A DNA stretch of 64,000 nt. It comes from Elysia crispata (Eukaryota > Mollusca > Gastropoda > Plakobranchidae). The notes under the pieces are model-generated. The model did no database searches, was not told the origin of the DNA, and saw only the letters and a program-made list of their open reading frames with translations. Where the stretch lies: contig JAWDGP010002020.1 in assembly GCA_033675545.1 (NCBI GenBank), positions 62,001 to 126,000 of the forward strand. The letters run 5' to 3'. Both the position numbers and the translations under genes were made by a program. Positions 1-22,000 of this stretch are shown piece by piece (the stretch's first letter is position 1; the number at the start of each line of letters is the position of its first letter).

Positions 1-8807
<8,807 letters not shown>

Positions 8808-9022
8808 GACAGATGGACTTGCTGCCACAAATGTTAACAGATTGTTGTACAGTGTGCCCTCACATTTTGTAGTAAAATAAGTCTGTTGATTTGTGTAATC
8901 TTTGAAAGAAATATCTGGAGCCCTGTTAGTACTTGTCAAATCAGTTCATTTTCCTTTACTCAGTTCCCAACTTAAAATTACTCCGTTCTAAAGGATCCAA
9001 ATGACTGCTATTATGATTAGTG

Positions 9023-9028
9023 AATAAA
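9023..9028 (+). terminator. Candidate polyadenylation signal, PHF20-like gene
   Basis: AATAAA lies 216 bases after the TGA at 8805-8807 and is followed by T-rich sequence. It is the first perfect hexamer downstream of the main stop codon. Confidence 0.5.
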
Positions 9029-12000
9029 AAGTTTTTGATAAACTTTTACATCTGAATTGTGTTTTTTGTCTTTTGCAACTGTGATTTGCTGCGCAATAGT
9101 TATGATTTTGTAAATGATAAGTAAGCTTTCCAAAAATTAACTCACATTTTGTGTACATTTGATTTCTTTTCACTGTAAATTATTATAAAACAAATGCAGG
9201 TTGCTTTCAATTATTTTTTTTTTGTCCTATCTTAAATTTAGTGTTGAAAATCTATTTTGATTTTGATTTTTTTCTCAATTTTAACATGGCCTCATGAATT
9301 CCTATTCTCATGTTTTTTAGACATTTGTGATGCATTATGGTGAATACAGATTAATAGGTCTTTCTCACCAAGCTCCAACAGGAATATAATATATATAATT
9401 AGCAAACCCAATACCTAGATTTATACATGTATGCAATTATCAGCTTCTGAATGAAATTCACCACTTGAATCAAAGTTTGTACTGTTTAAAAACTACAACA
9501 TAAGCACTGTGTACTGGTCTTATTTACTATACAGATGGAATACTAGATTAGAACCTAAGTCTAGATTTAAAAAAAAATATTATGGAGAACCAACAAAGAG
9601 AGTCTTGTATATTTCTAGATTTAATTCTAGAAACAAACCTTAAGTTTGAGATTTGGGGGTACAAAGAACCTGCAGGATCTAAAGATCTTGATTCTTCCTA
9701 TAGAATAATTCAGTCTTAAATGATGAATCAGCATAGGTTCGATAATTTTATTAATTTTATCCCAAACTTTGATTTAGATTCATAAACAAGCTTGAATCTA
9801 GCCTTTAGATCAGGATCAACTCAGGCTCTTTGTATGTCAATTTAGATTAGATCTAGACCTAACACTAAACTGTGGGGCTGTATTTATTTTTTAGCAATCT
9901 TTACTTCAACCAACACAAACACAATGTAAACCCAACCAAAGAGCAAAGAAATAAAAATACATTGAATGCCTCTTTCTCCACGCCATCATTTCCCCCCTTA
10001 CAAATACATCTATCTATGTACAGGCCTTGCTCTGCTTACACAGGCTTCAGCTCCACTTGTTCCCCTTGGCCATCCCAATCAACCAGCCTCAAGAACAATG
10101 GACACAAGTCGCACAAATATGAGCACACAGCATGGTCCGCTAAAAAATTCTGCATGCATAGGCTAGACCATAACCAAAGAGAGGACATACAATGATAGAC
10201 TAAAACCTAGGCCTCATTATGATGGTCTAAGCTCATACGTATACCCAATGACTAAAAAACTTGCACTTGTAGAATTATCTTTTTACTTTTCAGTAAAATT
10301 TTACACATATGCTTAGTTTAACGTTTTGAATGCAAATTTTCGTGATACAAAGACAGGATTTATCAAAAATCAATTGACCGCTCAAAATTTACCAAAAAAT
10401 TCTCATTCCTGATACATACACTGTGTTCATGTATTTTGAAAAAAAAAAATTTTTTTTCAACAATATCACTTCAATGCAGAAACGTTTCAGTAGGATTAGG
10501 AAACAAAATGAGGCAACTAAAGCAGTGTGTGTTGGTGCTTGCAGCCTCTTCTCCTTAACTATCCAATAAAGGCAATTTGTCGTCTCAGTATGCACATCAG
10601 AAATACGACCCACCATTATCTTGGTGGAACTTATTTTGAACCAGAAAATTTTCACTCATAATATTAATTCATATGCCTTCATGGTCCATTGATCATATTT
10701 AGGCTGTTTAAATCTAAACTATATTTAAATAAGAAAGATGTACATTACATTGCTGTTTGGGTCTAGACTCACAAACTTTACATTAATAATGAATGTTATC
10801 TAAGAGGCAGTTATTAAGTGCATTGTAATACTAATAAATTGACTGCAACCAAGAGTGATGTAATAATGGGGATCAACATTTTTCTAGACATGATGGTTGT
10901 GGTCAATATCTTTTCTAATTCAGATCTTAAAAGAACTATGAGTCTTTTAAGGCCATCATGAAAATTTTCAGATTTTTAATGGGAAGTAAACTTTCGAAAT
11001 TTATATCAAACATGCGTTTAGTCTGCATGTGACCACTACCTTCTTGATGTAAATTTACCCTTAGTAACCCAGAACTAAAAATAATGTCATACCTGTAAAA
11101 AAAAAAAAACTTTCAGAAACAGCGACAGGATCATTCTTATTTCTGGTCAATCCTCAACCTTCATATAATTACAAAAATAGAAAAAAATTTCATCCCTTTT
11201 TTTTTCATGTGTAGCAACTATGAATGAGCAGGCATGTTGATAATCATATTGTAAAATTTCACAAATTTGTACTTTGTCATGCGGCACAATATTGACAAAA
11301 TACAACATTCACCAACTGATTGTTCAGTGTGCCAAGGGACAGCAAAATTCATAATTTGAAAGTTAAGTTACAATACCCTCTTCAGTAATACTGTAGCACT
11401 TTTTTCCCCTGTGATTTGAACTATTTGTTGATAATTAACATACCAGTTCATCTTTATCTTAAAACCTAACAAGTGAAATGAAGTGCTATCCCTTGAGCAT
11501 AAATATGGACTCATTCCTTCCAGTTTACGGTAAACTAAAGCCTAGGGCTATTTTAATCTTAATTTTAATCAAAGCCCTATGCCAGGATGACTAATACCAG
11601 GTCCTAGATGCCCTAGATCAAATTGAAAACTATTAGTATTACCCTTACTGTAAAATGTTTATTGACTTGGCGTAATTCATATTCCAGTTCAAAAATGAAA
11701 TATCTGATCCATATAGTGTGGAGTATATGATGTACAGGAAACAAAAGTGCTTGTTTGTTAACATTTGAGTCAGTTGTGAATGCTACTTGAGGTATTTGCT
11801 GACTGTTACCCATAACTGCTTTTTTTATTTTTTAATCAAATGCCGCCAGTAAAGAAATTGACATAGTTAAGAGTTATATTGCCAGGCTTTTTTTTTTGCT
11901 AACTTGTTGTTTATACAAAACAAAAACAATATAAAATGTGACTTCAACATAACCGACATTTTTTAAAACATTTATTTCATTTTTTTTTGTAAAGTGCATG

Positions 12001-12643
12001 TGTATAACTTTATATCAGTGATATACCATCAAATTATTTTCTTCTAATGTAGATCAACATTAGGAGGTTATTCAGTTTTTTTTTATACACCTTTTCTATT
12101 TCCTTGAAATTTTACAAGAAGTCAAATTTTTTTATTTTGTTTCATTTCCGTCAGCACTATACCATCTAACCATACCAAAGCAATCAGATACATGTGCAGA
12201 TAAACAATTAAAGACATAAAAAAAATGAAATGCTGAAATGTATAGGACGGCATGAATAATATATAATATGAAATTGCATTTAAAGATAATGTTTATAAAA
12301 GTTGTTTCAGCAGCAAGCTTTTAAGAGTGGATATTCTTTAACAAATTAACAAATGACAGGCTTAAATTATTTCTCATAACATCCATTTTTATACATATCA
12401 TCAGCCTTAAAATATCTGACAGTATTTCTTATATAAGGAAAAAAAACCATTGTGATGAGCAATTGTTATTCCCAACCTCAAAATGAAAAGAATGCATCTG
12501 ATTTAAGCTCAAAGCATACAACTGAGTTTAAAAATTCTACCTACATGTGTACATGATTTTTTTTTTTACTTGTCATTCATACCAGGCCTTTTTTAGAATA
12601 CAATACCAAGGCGGAGATACTAACAAGAAAGTTCTTTTAAAAA
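9029..12643. other. Convergent intergenic interval
   Basis: This lies between the 3' ends of the PHF20-like gene (plus) and DNALI1 (minus). It is AT-rich with many homopolymer runs. Around 9540-9870 it is unusually dense in TCTAGATTT-like motifs, perhaps a decayed satellite. Part of the distal end is probably DNALI1 3' UTR; AATAAA on the minus strand occurs at 12131-12136 and 11824-11829. No coding exon, RNA gene or transposon could be supported. Confidence 0.5.
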
Positions 12644-12814
12644 TCATTTGTAAAGAGGGCTCTTTTGTCTGTTGCCAGAATGATCTTCGTTTTTGTTGTC
12701 AACAACATCACAAATTGCTGCACTCCCACTGCTGCCACACCTGCTGTTGTCGAGTCTACTTTGGTTCCTACTGAGACACCTGGAAAAAGCATCATCTAAA
12801 TCATTATCTTCCAT
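12644..12814 (-). other. Out-of-frame ORF in DNALI1 last exon / 3' UTR
   Basis: This frame is distinct from DNALI1. It is open upstream from about 12890, overlapping the last DNALI1 codons, and has an ATG at 12814 and TGA at 12644 (56 codons). The product would be acidic and polar, with EEEGMEDNDLDDAFSRCLSR near its start. Composition looks coding-like. However, no acceptor gives the required phase from the preceding DNALI1 exon, so it may be chance. Confidence 0.25.
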
Positions 12815-12855
12815 GCCCTCTTCTTCAACAGCATCTTCATCTCCATCTATGGCTG

Positions 12856-15800
12856 TTACTTCTTGGGTGCAATTATTCCTTCGAGCTGCGTCTGTTTGGA
12901 AAGAGTTGTAGAGAAAATGTTACTACTATTTGTTGAACAAGAAAATGAAATTTATGTAATTTTCTTAATGCATAATTTTTGTGATTGAAACGTTAAATAA
13001 AAATAAGGACATTTTTCTTGGCCCGTGTGATGAAAATGTATCGTAGAACTATTGAGCTTCGGGTTAGTGATAACTATTAAAGCTATTTAATTTTTAAAAA
13101 CTTCAAATGAAGGTCTATTGTCTGTGATATTTACTGATGAAAATATACGTTCTCTGTTTTTCATGGTATTAGTACCAATCTGATAGCAGAAATGTTATAA
13201 GTATTCAAATTTTGATCGGTGAGAAAAGTATGAAGTGAAACAGAAATTTTATATGGGCACATATGGATGAATTTTATCTAAATTGATGTGAAGTAGATTA
13301 TGTTGAAGCAATCTCTTTTTTTTTAAACCATCAACAATATGAAAATAAAATCTATCTCAAATTATACATACACATATATAGATTCAATGGTGACCATACA
13401 TTTTAAGTGAAAATGCACACTTGTTGAAAAGAATTGAATAACAAACTAACAATTTAAAATTTTAAACATAAATTATTCCTCTTCCTTGAGTTTTAATAAT
13501 CACAGGAACTATTTTTTGGCCTTAACTGTTTCTTTTAGAGTAAACTGGAGAGTGGCTTTCAAACAATTAAAATGTAGTAATTCAGTTTTTTGGAAAATAA
13601 TCTAAATTTTCGTTGAGTTTTCTTTTTTCTTTTTTTCCAGGGTTTAGATTTGTAGGATCAGAAAATGGGTTTGGAATTTATTCTCAGAATGTAGATGTCT
13701 GTAGCTAAGCCAAGGCTTTTATACTTTGTTTTGATCTTTTTTTTTTTTTTTTTTAATCAAGCTTATTTTAACAAGTTATCATCACCATTTAAAAAAGCAG
13801 GTTTTTTTAAACTTTTTACTATTGCCTCACAGTTCCATTAAGATTTTTTTCGCCAGGTATCAACTGTTTCTGTTAACTTTCAGGTCTAAATTATATCATT
13901 TCCATTCACCTTTTAATATTCAACTCCCATTTTCCACAAACCAAATTTGGTTTTGGTTCCTCTTCATGGGATTTGCTTTAGTAATCGATGCAATAATTTA
14001 AGTTTTAAGGAATGTGAATACTTTAGGGGCCAAACAAACGAGTCTGAACTCAAGAACATTTCTGATGGAAATATCTTTATGTACACATTACTCTAAATAT
14101 GAAAGAAAAAGTTTTGAACCATACATTTTAAAAACTCATATGTAATATGATGTTCATAATCAAATATCACAAACATGCAAGTAGTTTAAAATGGAAAGCA
14201 GTGATGACATTCGATCCTCTTGTGATAAGAAAACATATCAATGCATCATTATATATATACATAAATTGATAAAGAATGGCTGTGAGAAACATGAAGGTAG
14301 AAAAGATTAATGGCAGTGGAAAAGAAAAAGATGAAGATAGGATGGGTAATTTGGTAAATTTATATAAAAAGTGTGAGCAAAACCCCCCCAAAAAAATTAT
14401 CTGATTTTTCCACATTGTTTCTTTACTGAATACAATAACCTTATTGCAAAGCTTGAAGCTTGGGATCAGGGGAAATCTAAATTACAAATCTTGTTTAGAT
14501 TCTAACATTGTATTGTTGATTTGGTTAGGTACAGATTGATATAACCTTAAAGGCATTCAATTGGTTTCATCTTCATCCATAGGCTGCAGCAATGCTTCAC
14601 TTATTGCATTGAATGCATTGGGTGTGTTAAGCTGTATCTCCCATTGACCTTTTTCACATTCAATAAGATAAATGATTCTTTAAGTCATTGGAGTTAAACA
14701 GACCAGATATTTTTCATGTTTGAGGACTATGAATTCCCTTTTTTCTTGAAACAAATAAGATGGGTGTGTAGGGGTGTGGAGGTGTGGGTGGGGACAAAGT
14801 TTAAAAATTATAATGACTTCATTCGTCACGACATAAATATATACACAGATATCATTCATTGTATACATGTGAACATTAACAAAGCACCAGAGGTTTTTCT
14901 CTCCATTACCCAATTTCTTCTCAGCTTTGAGGAGTGACTCCTTATAGGACACAAGAAATGAAAAATTGCAAAGTTTTTTAATTCCACATATTTGAAAAAA
15001 AAATTTGAAAGTTAATATATAAACAAAATTCACGTCAGTTTCTTGACACTCCACCTGTCCCCTTCAAGATTAAGAACAAAAAAGTTAATAAAAATGAATA
15101 AAAACAGACACCTTTTACATCTTAAAAATCATCCAATTTCCTCTAACATAAGCCTAAATGAAACAAACCAAAACATATTTTGCAATGTGTGTGTGTTATG
15201 GAGAAGTTACTCTTCATTTTGTGTGGACTTGAGAGGGATATATTTGTTGTTGTTGTTGTTGTTACCAGGTATAACAAAGTAAATAAAATAGCCTACATCA
15301 AACGGAATAATTATAATTTTTATCCCTTAAGCTAAGCCGAATTTAAAATAATGGTGATCGTTTTACTTTTAGTTTGAAGAAAAAAAAGCAAGCTTTTGTG
15401 CTGAGCTGTTCTTGCGACACAAATAAATTTCACAAAGTATGCCAAATTGAATTGTTTAAGTCATAGCTATCTAAACATGCTCATTCATGAAGGCTTGCGA
15501 ATTGCACTCTGAAAAACAACTATATACAATAAAATCGATAGAAGAAAAAAAAAATCATTCTTCACATTCAGCACACAGCTCGTCTAAACCTGAAACCAAG
15601 GGATGAAAAAATGGCTGAAAGAGGATGATCTTGTTACCTTTAGTTGCTGATTAGTCCGTTTCAAGAACTGGATTTCTTCTGTATGCTTCTTCTCTTCCAC
15701 TTGTCTCAGTTCTGCCGCTCGCTTCTCTGTCTGTTCACATTTAGCCTTCAGCTCATTTACTTGACGTTCTAAGTCACGTTTCTCACTTTCTAGTTCTGAG

Positions 15801-18599
15801 ATCTGAAAGAAGCACATAATAAGTATGAAATGCCTGAGTCTAGAGGATAATTGGATGAAAAAAATGAGATATCCTTTCCAAAAGGCTAATACGCAAGTGT
15901 TTATAAAAATCTTTTTTTCAAATAATATAGAAAATCTAATTATATAACCATATAATAGGGGAAAATTTTGTTAAATACTAAGTTGGGTATAAAATCAGAA
16001 TTATGGATGGGATTCCTTGCCTCATTCTGTTCATCGCATAATCATTAAAGTAAACTTGAAAGAGAATTGAAACACTATTGATTTCTAAAAGCCCTTTGAA
16101 CAGCTTAATTAAATTATCAAAGGTTATAATCAATGCATTTAATTTATATGTATTTAAAACAGAGTCAACTATTTAGTTCTAAATCGCATATCTAAAGAAC
16201 TAAGCTGAACTATTTTTTTTTTAATTCTTCTTATTGTAGCATTTAAGAAACAGTTGTGAGTTATCTGATTTTAAAAAATTTACCTTTTTCTCCATATCTG
16301 CTTTGCCCTGTTCAGCTTGTAAAGCCTTGCGCATGCCAAATGCCACACTGCTCTCATAAAGGGTCTGATAAGCTGCAATGGTCATGCGGATTTCATCTCG
16401 AACACGCAACAGAAGCAGGCCTCGCTCAGCACAGTTAATGGTCACCTGACGAATCAGCTCATCTGCAAGTGGAGATGGAATATCAAACATAATTGATTGT
16501 TCAGTAGCAATTTAGATTTCAGAATCTGTATTCAAGGCTCATTCTTGATTGCCTAATTTATCTGCCTTTCTCCTTTTTTTAAAAGAGAAACAATTTGAGT
16601 ATATTTATTGAAAAGTACAAAGAAGAAGTCTTGATATTGAGACAAGTTGTCTTTTGTTTCAGGAAATTATGCTTCAATTTGCATGGCTTTCTCAAATGCA
16701 TTTTTTTTAAACAGAAAAGGGAAAAAAAATCTTAATTGTCTTATCCAGAAAAGGTTTCACTACATAGTTTAGAGCCAAAGTTTATTAAATACATGTAAAA
16801 AAAATCCTCCATATGTTAAATTAAAAAAGTGGTACAACTTACCAAAACATTGTGAGTAAAGCTCACGCCTGACAGGGCAAATCCCTGTTTCTCTGGCCTG
16901 CCGTTGCTGCAGCCTTCTGTCCAATTCCTCTTGCAGATTTACCACATCCAAGCGGGTTGCTGGTGTACTGGAAACCTGCTGTACCCACAGCTGACCGCTC
17001 TCTGTCCACTCTCTGAAGTTTGATTTACAAAGACATATATGCAAATTATTCTTCAAAAACTGTAGAAATTAATATAAGTTACAAAAGTTACCATCTAAGC
17101 AAACAGTGGAATAACTTTTGACTGCTCGTTTTTACACACTAAGCTTCAAATGAGATTTAGTATAAATGGAAACTTCAATTTCCTTGCTTCTTAGCTACAA
17201 GAGATTTATAAGTTCTCTCGTTACAATTGTAGATACTTTTTCACAGCCACAGTGTTAATAAGTAGTTTCATAAAATTGTTGCTTTTTTAAAAATGTTTTT
17301 CTCTTCTTGTTAATTATTATTTTAATTCCTATTTTACTAGTATTTTCATCCTTTCAGGGTTTTCACAGGTCAATCTATCATCATTGTATGTTTTCTCTCT
17401 ATCTTTGCCCTTTCCCCCTTCTTTTTTAAAGTATTTTTATGTAGTTCTTATTTCTTCAAGCTCAGATGTAAAAGGACAGTCATGGCATAAGTTTCTTATT
17501 ATAAATGATACAGGTCTATCAACAACTCTCTCATTTTATTAAAAACCCTTAGAGTAAATAGCCCAGCTACTGGGCTTGCTCACTGCTTCATTGGTAGCTT
17601 ATGTTTTGGTGGTGTCTACTACTGTAAGCAATCAAAATTAATATAATGCAGGATATGGATTTAAGATCAATGTTAAGATAAAGATGGGAAGAAATGAGTA
17701 AGATACAAATGCTTTCCTATTTTTGTTTTGTTTTACTTTTACTATATTCAAACATCAAATTACCTAGGTGGCAAGATGGAGTTCAAGATTTCATCTGTCT
17801 GCTGTGCAGCTTTTGCATCCATTGGAGTTCCCTTCCCTTTAGGTGGAACAGGAAGTGGCCCTGCAGCTGAAGGAGGGGTAGGGCTGGCCTTTAGAGCCTT
17901 GGCCTTGTTTCATGAAAAGAAATGAAAAAAAAATTAAGAATAAGTTTTTTAAATATGAATGCAAAGAATTGCATTTTAAAACATTTAATGAATATGCCAT
18001 AAAACCATTTGTAGGGAAAAAAAATACTCAAAACACTAAACCAGCTCATTTGCTGTGAATTCAGAATTATCATTAAATTTTAACAACCAGATCCTGTTAC
18101 CAATGAGATTTATTTAGACTATGTCCCTTTTAAAACGTAATAGACTCAACAACTTTGCAAGAAACAGCTTTAAACCTACTAATTTGCTAAAGAAATAAGT
18201 TTGAAGTTCATCTTCAGAATATCAAGTCAAACTAGAAAAAAGATTTTTTTTCAAGTTGTGCATAAGCTGAGTCTAATAGTAATTGTTAAAAATTAAAATA
18301 CGGACTCATCTTTGCATGAATTAGATAAAAGATACACATGTTCAAATCTTGGCCTTTTTACATCTTAATTAGTTCAGATTTAGATCATTCTCTAGTCGCA
18401 ATTTATCTAGTCCCTAGAACTAAACAGAAAACATGTTCATGAATTCAACATAAGATTAAAGTTCTCGATGTAAAAAGTAAGGTAAGCCACAAATGGTTCA
18501 TATTATTTCAGAACTCACCCTCGGCGTTTTCTTATCTGTATTTCTGCTGACCAACACAGGGTTGTCATATTTTACAAGGGATGCGTTAGGAGGAATCAT
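12856..18599 (-). CDS. DNALI1: Axonemal dynein light intermediate polypeptide 1
   Basis: This is the p28-type light chain of inner-arm dyneins in motile cilia and flagella, which binds dynein heavy chains and actin. Six coding exons, in gene order: 18599-18519, 17903-17764, 17012-16843, 16462-16284, 15802-15638 and 12891-12856. All have GT-AG borders, and the phases 0, 2, 1, 0, 0 agree. The product is 256 residues, close to the roughly 258 of the human protein. It starts MIPPNASLVKYDNPVLVS, has a Pro/Ala-rich N-terminus, the conserved core REWTESGQLWVQQVSSTPAT, and ELIRQVTINCAERGLLLLR. It has a C-terminal coiled coil from about residue 170 (ISELESEKRDLERQVNELKA) and ends TQLEGIIAPKK, the family's conserved end. 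It is divergent from EMC2 across a 455-bp gap. A candidate X-box at 18677-18689 would fit ciliary RFX control. I see no damage. Confidence 0.97.
14761..14796 (+). repeat. GTG-rich low-complexity patch
   Basis: A short TGGGTGTGTAGGGGTGTGG-type stretch in the last DNALI1 intron. It is G-rich on plus and C-rich on the transcribed strand. The rest of this 2.7-kb intron (12892-15637) showed nothing recognisable. Confidence 0.6.
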
Positions 18600-19054
18600 T
18601 TTGTTGCTTTCTCTTGATAAATGGTTGTGTCTGTATGCCAAGTCGCTAACACCACCATGAACACAGAGGCGTTCGCGTTGCTAAGTTACATCAAACATCA
18701 AAACGTGACTCAGGAAAATCCTGATTTATGCGATACGAAATATATAAAAAAAAATAAAGAGATTTTAATTTATATACAAAAATACATTAAAATATATAAA
18801 AATATTTGTTCATTTCATTTTAATAGAAAATTAAAGAAATAGGACATAAACAAATTATAGATTTCTTTCTTTTCCTACAATTTGTCTATTTCATGATTTT
18901 GAGAAGAACGATAACTGAGTAATTGTGTCTTCTATCAACGGGCCGAAATAGCATTTTATAATCGAAAGCTGTAAACACAAATAAATTTTGTAGGGTTATA
19001 CCAATTTAGTTTGTTGCTATCGATACTGTCCAGTAATTTAACTTCACAAACAAC
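18600..19054. promoter_or_regulatory. Bidirectional promoter of DNALI1 and EMC2
   Basis: Only 455 bp separate the two start codons, which point away from each other, so this gap must hold both 5' UTRs and core promoters. It contains a clustered CpG patch around 18670 and a perfect TATCGATA palindrome at 19018-19025, thirty bases before the EMC2 ATG. No TATA box is evident. The TATCGATA word matches the insect DREF site; whether it works here is unknown. Confidence 0.7.
18677..18689 (-). promoter_or_regulatory. Candidate RFX X-box
   Basis: GTTGCTAAGTTAC fits the RFX half-site GTTGCT, with an imperfect second half ending in AC, 78-90 bases upstream of the DNALI1 ATG. That distance is typical of X-boxes in cilia genes. 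The match is partial. Confidence 0.3.
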
Positions 19055-22000
19055 ATGGCGCAGCGAGTAGGATTCGACGGTAGGCTATCAGTTATCATTG
19101 GTTGTCACACATGTCACCTTTGAAATAGATCTGGTTTGAGAATGAAAAGTTATCAAATTATTTTTGCCTTTTTTCTTTGTCACAAAATTCAAATTTATAT
19201 GATGCCGAGTACTCTGACTTTTATGAACAGGTTTTCACTCGGACAAATTGAAATATTGACAACTTTTCATTATTTGCAGCCAATGCTCCTGTAGCGTCGA
19301 AAGCCTAAGGTCTCTAACTCTGTTCTATGCAGAAATTCATTGGGGTTAATAGAACAGACTTTGGAACAAGTACAGTACCTCTATCATACTAAAGAGGGCA
19401 TTGTTTGATCGGGCCATAGAAAAAGAGTGGGCTTGGTTTTTGTATCAATGTATGTGTAAATCATTTTCTAACAATGAAATATCAAAAACAAAAAACAATA
19501 AAACTACCGCATCATTATCCTATATCTTATCTCACTTGCTCCTGAACCTGTGTATTTATGAGAATATATATTTGCAGGATAGATTATCCAGGATAGTTAG
19601 TAATAGACATTTTTTTTCTCAGTGTGTAATTCCCATACAGCTATGGGAACTGGCTCTTGCGCTACCTTGGCCTTTATTTAGGTTTGTTTCGAGTTTTACC
19701 TAAATGAGCTGATTACTTTTTATGCTACGGCTAAACAAGGGAACGTTTTCTCTCATAGTCATAGAGAAAAATCTAAGGAAAACCGAAACTCGCCGTTTCA
19801 GAACAATGCTTCAACATGAGACGTAAACGTCAAAGAAAGATTGTTTTTGGCCTTCTACAAAGTAGATATAGTGATTCAGAAGGAGAAGTTATCTGCAATT
19901 CTAACAATGGCCCAGGATATCAACCCAACCTTTCTAAGGCTTCCAAAAGGTCTAGATCTTATTTGGACACTGATTCTGAAACATAGTCTCCTAAGACTAA
20001 GTCTAAATCTCAACTTTATTGCACAGTGACGTTCACAAAACCTTTCTGAGCCAAGAACTAATTCAAAACAGCTTTTTTAAGGGATAATCATCTTTATAAT
20101 TATTTATGACTTCAATTAAGATAAAAGCATCTGTTTGTTGGGTATAAAAGTTAATATATTTACATACATGTCACAAAAAAAGTTTATTGATAGGGTGGAT
20201 AGTTTTCTGTTGGGAAATTTTTAATATGCTTAAAAAAGCTCAGGTTGGAATTGTAAAGCTAAAGAAAGCCTAGGTACAAATCAGTTAACTCAAAATACTA
20301 AATCAACGTATCCAATCGGAAATCCTACCAGGATAGAACTCTTGCATACTGCTTGGGCTGACGTAAAAGAATAGATCTCTCTTCGTCACATATATGATTA
20401 CATTTTAAAGTGAGTCACTTCAGCTAAACTTGTCATCAAACCAACAAAATAAGAAAACTGCTTCCCTTTCATTTTTCTTTCAAATTGGTCCATTCCAAAC
20501 GTGTGTCATGTATGATGCAACTTAAATCATGATTGCATAAGATCATCTCTTCACTTAGACCCTATCCACCTTTCCTTGCTTTTCTTTAACCCAAAATTAT
20601 GTTGTATAGATGTCAGTCACTTTAACTAGTACTGTTAGAGATGAAGCAGTAAATCATAAAAGTCAAGTGGTACAGCTAAAGAGTTCTTCTTGTCTACTGA
20701 GGCTAGTAATACTTACAGGGCTCTCTGTATTTTGGGAAGAACTATTTCTTTTTTTATTTCACCAAACAGTGAGAGAAAAAGAAAGTAAACATATCAATAT
20801 TATGCATCAACACATTCTATCAGATCCCCCCCAAAAAATATATGCGATCTTGTATTTGCTTTTATTGCAATTGAAGCATTTCTTATACATGCTTTTAATT
20901 TTACCAGAGGCCCGTACTACAATGAAGAAGTACAGAGAAGACCAAATCAGAGATTCTGATCTTGTACTTTCACTGTGGGAAGATGTCGTCTCTGATAAAT
21001 GCAACCGTCTTGGTGATGAATGTATGTCATTTTCTCACTTTCTTGTTCAAAACTTATTTAGCTTCTGGCATTAGACTGTTCACAAGTGGAAAAAAGAAAA
21101 TTTACAATTTGCCAATTTTTGTGTAATGTGCTAATCACAAGCGTTTGGCAAAAACATTTGTAAGGAAGATTTTTAAGAGCAATATAAACCATTCAAGAGA
21201 AAAGCTCCTCTCCTTCTGCAAGTATTTGGTGTTGTACCTTACAAAAATCAATTCAGCTTTAATTTAAACTAAAAGCTTTTGTTCAATATGTTTTTGAGAC
21301 ATCGATTTCAATGTTTCTCATTTGAGCCAAGATATGCTCTTTATTACTTTCTTTGTTTCAGTATGGCTGGTGTATGAGCAAGTCTGCACTGCAGCTTTGG
21401 ATTGTCGTAGATTTGACATAGCAGAGGTAGATTGATCTTGTATGCGTGAATTTTTTTTTTATCTTTATTTTGAAGAAAAAAATGTGATTGTCTTTCATGG
21501 GTTAAAAAGCAACTTTAATAGTATACTGAATAGTTAGTTTTGGAGCTAAGATACTTCTAAAGGTTATTGCTAGAAGTGTGTAAGCTGTTTATCATTATTT
21601 TTACATTATTATTATAAGAGCCATTGAATATTTGGAAAATGAAAAATAAGTGCTGTTTTTTAATAACATGAATCATTATGAGATAAAGCTTGTCATTTTT
21701 GGCTATCTACAACATGCTTTTATTTTTTTTCCTTAGGACTGTATAACGTGTCTGGACAACAAATTTCCAAGAAGTATACGAGTGAGGAGGTTGCAGGGGA
21801 TGTATCATGAAGCAAGGGAAGAGTAAGTTAACTGTCAGATGTTTGAAGGAAAATAGACATAGTTGCGACATTCTTCATATTAACTTGATTGATCCCATTG
21901 AATTTTCATAAATGTTCTAATGATTTGAACTTCCAGTGCAGTGCAATGAAAGAACTAATTTATTGCACTTTTCTGATGACAAACACAGTGACCTTCTTGT

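Noticed and set aside
14680-15054. 124-codon minus-strand frame in the last DNALI1 intron
   Set aside because: No splice phase to DNALI1, low-complexity and AT-driven composition.
20610-21074. 154-codon plus-strand frame over EMC2 exon 2
   Set aside because: It reads intron sequence on both sides; EMC2 splice borders at 20908 and 21021 with conserved protein are decisive.
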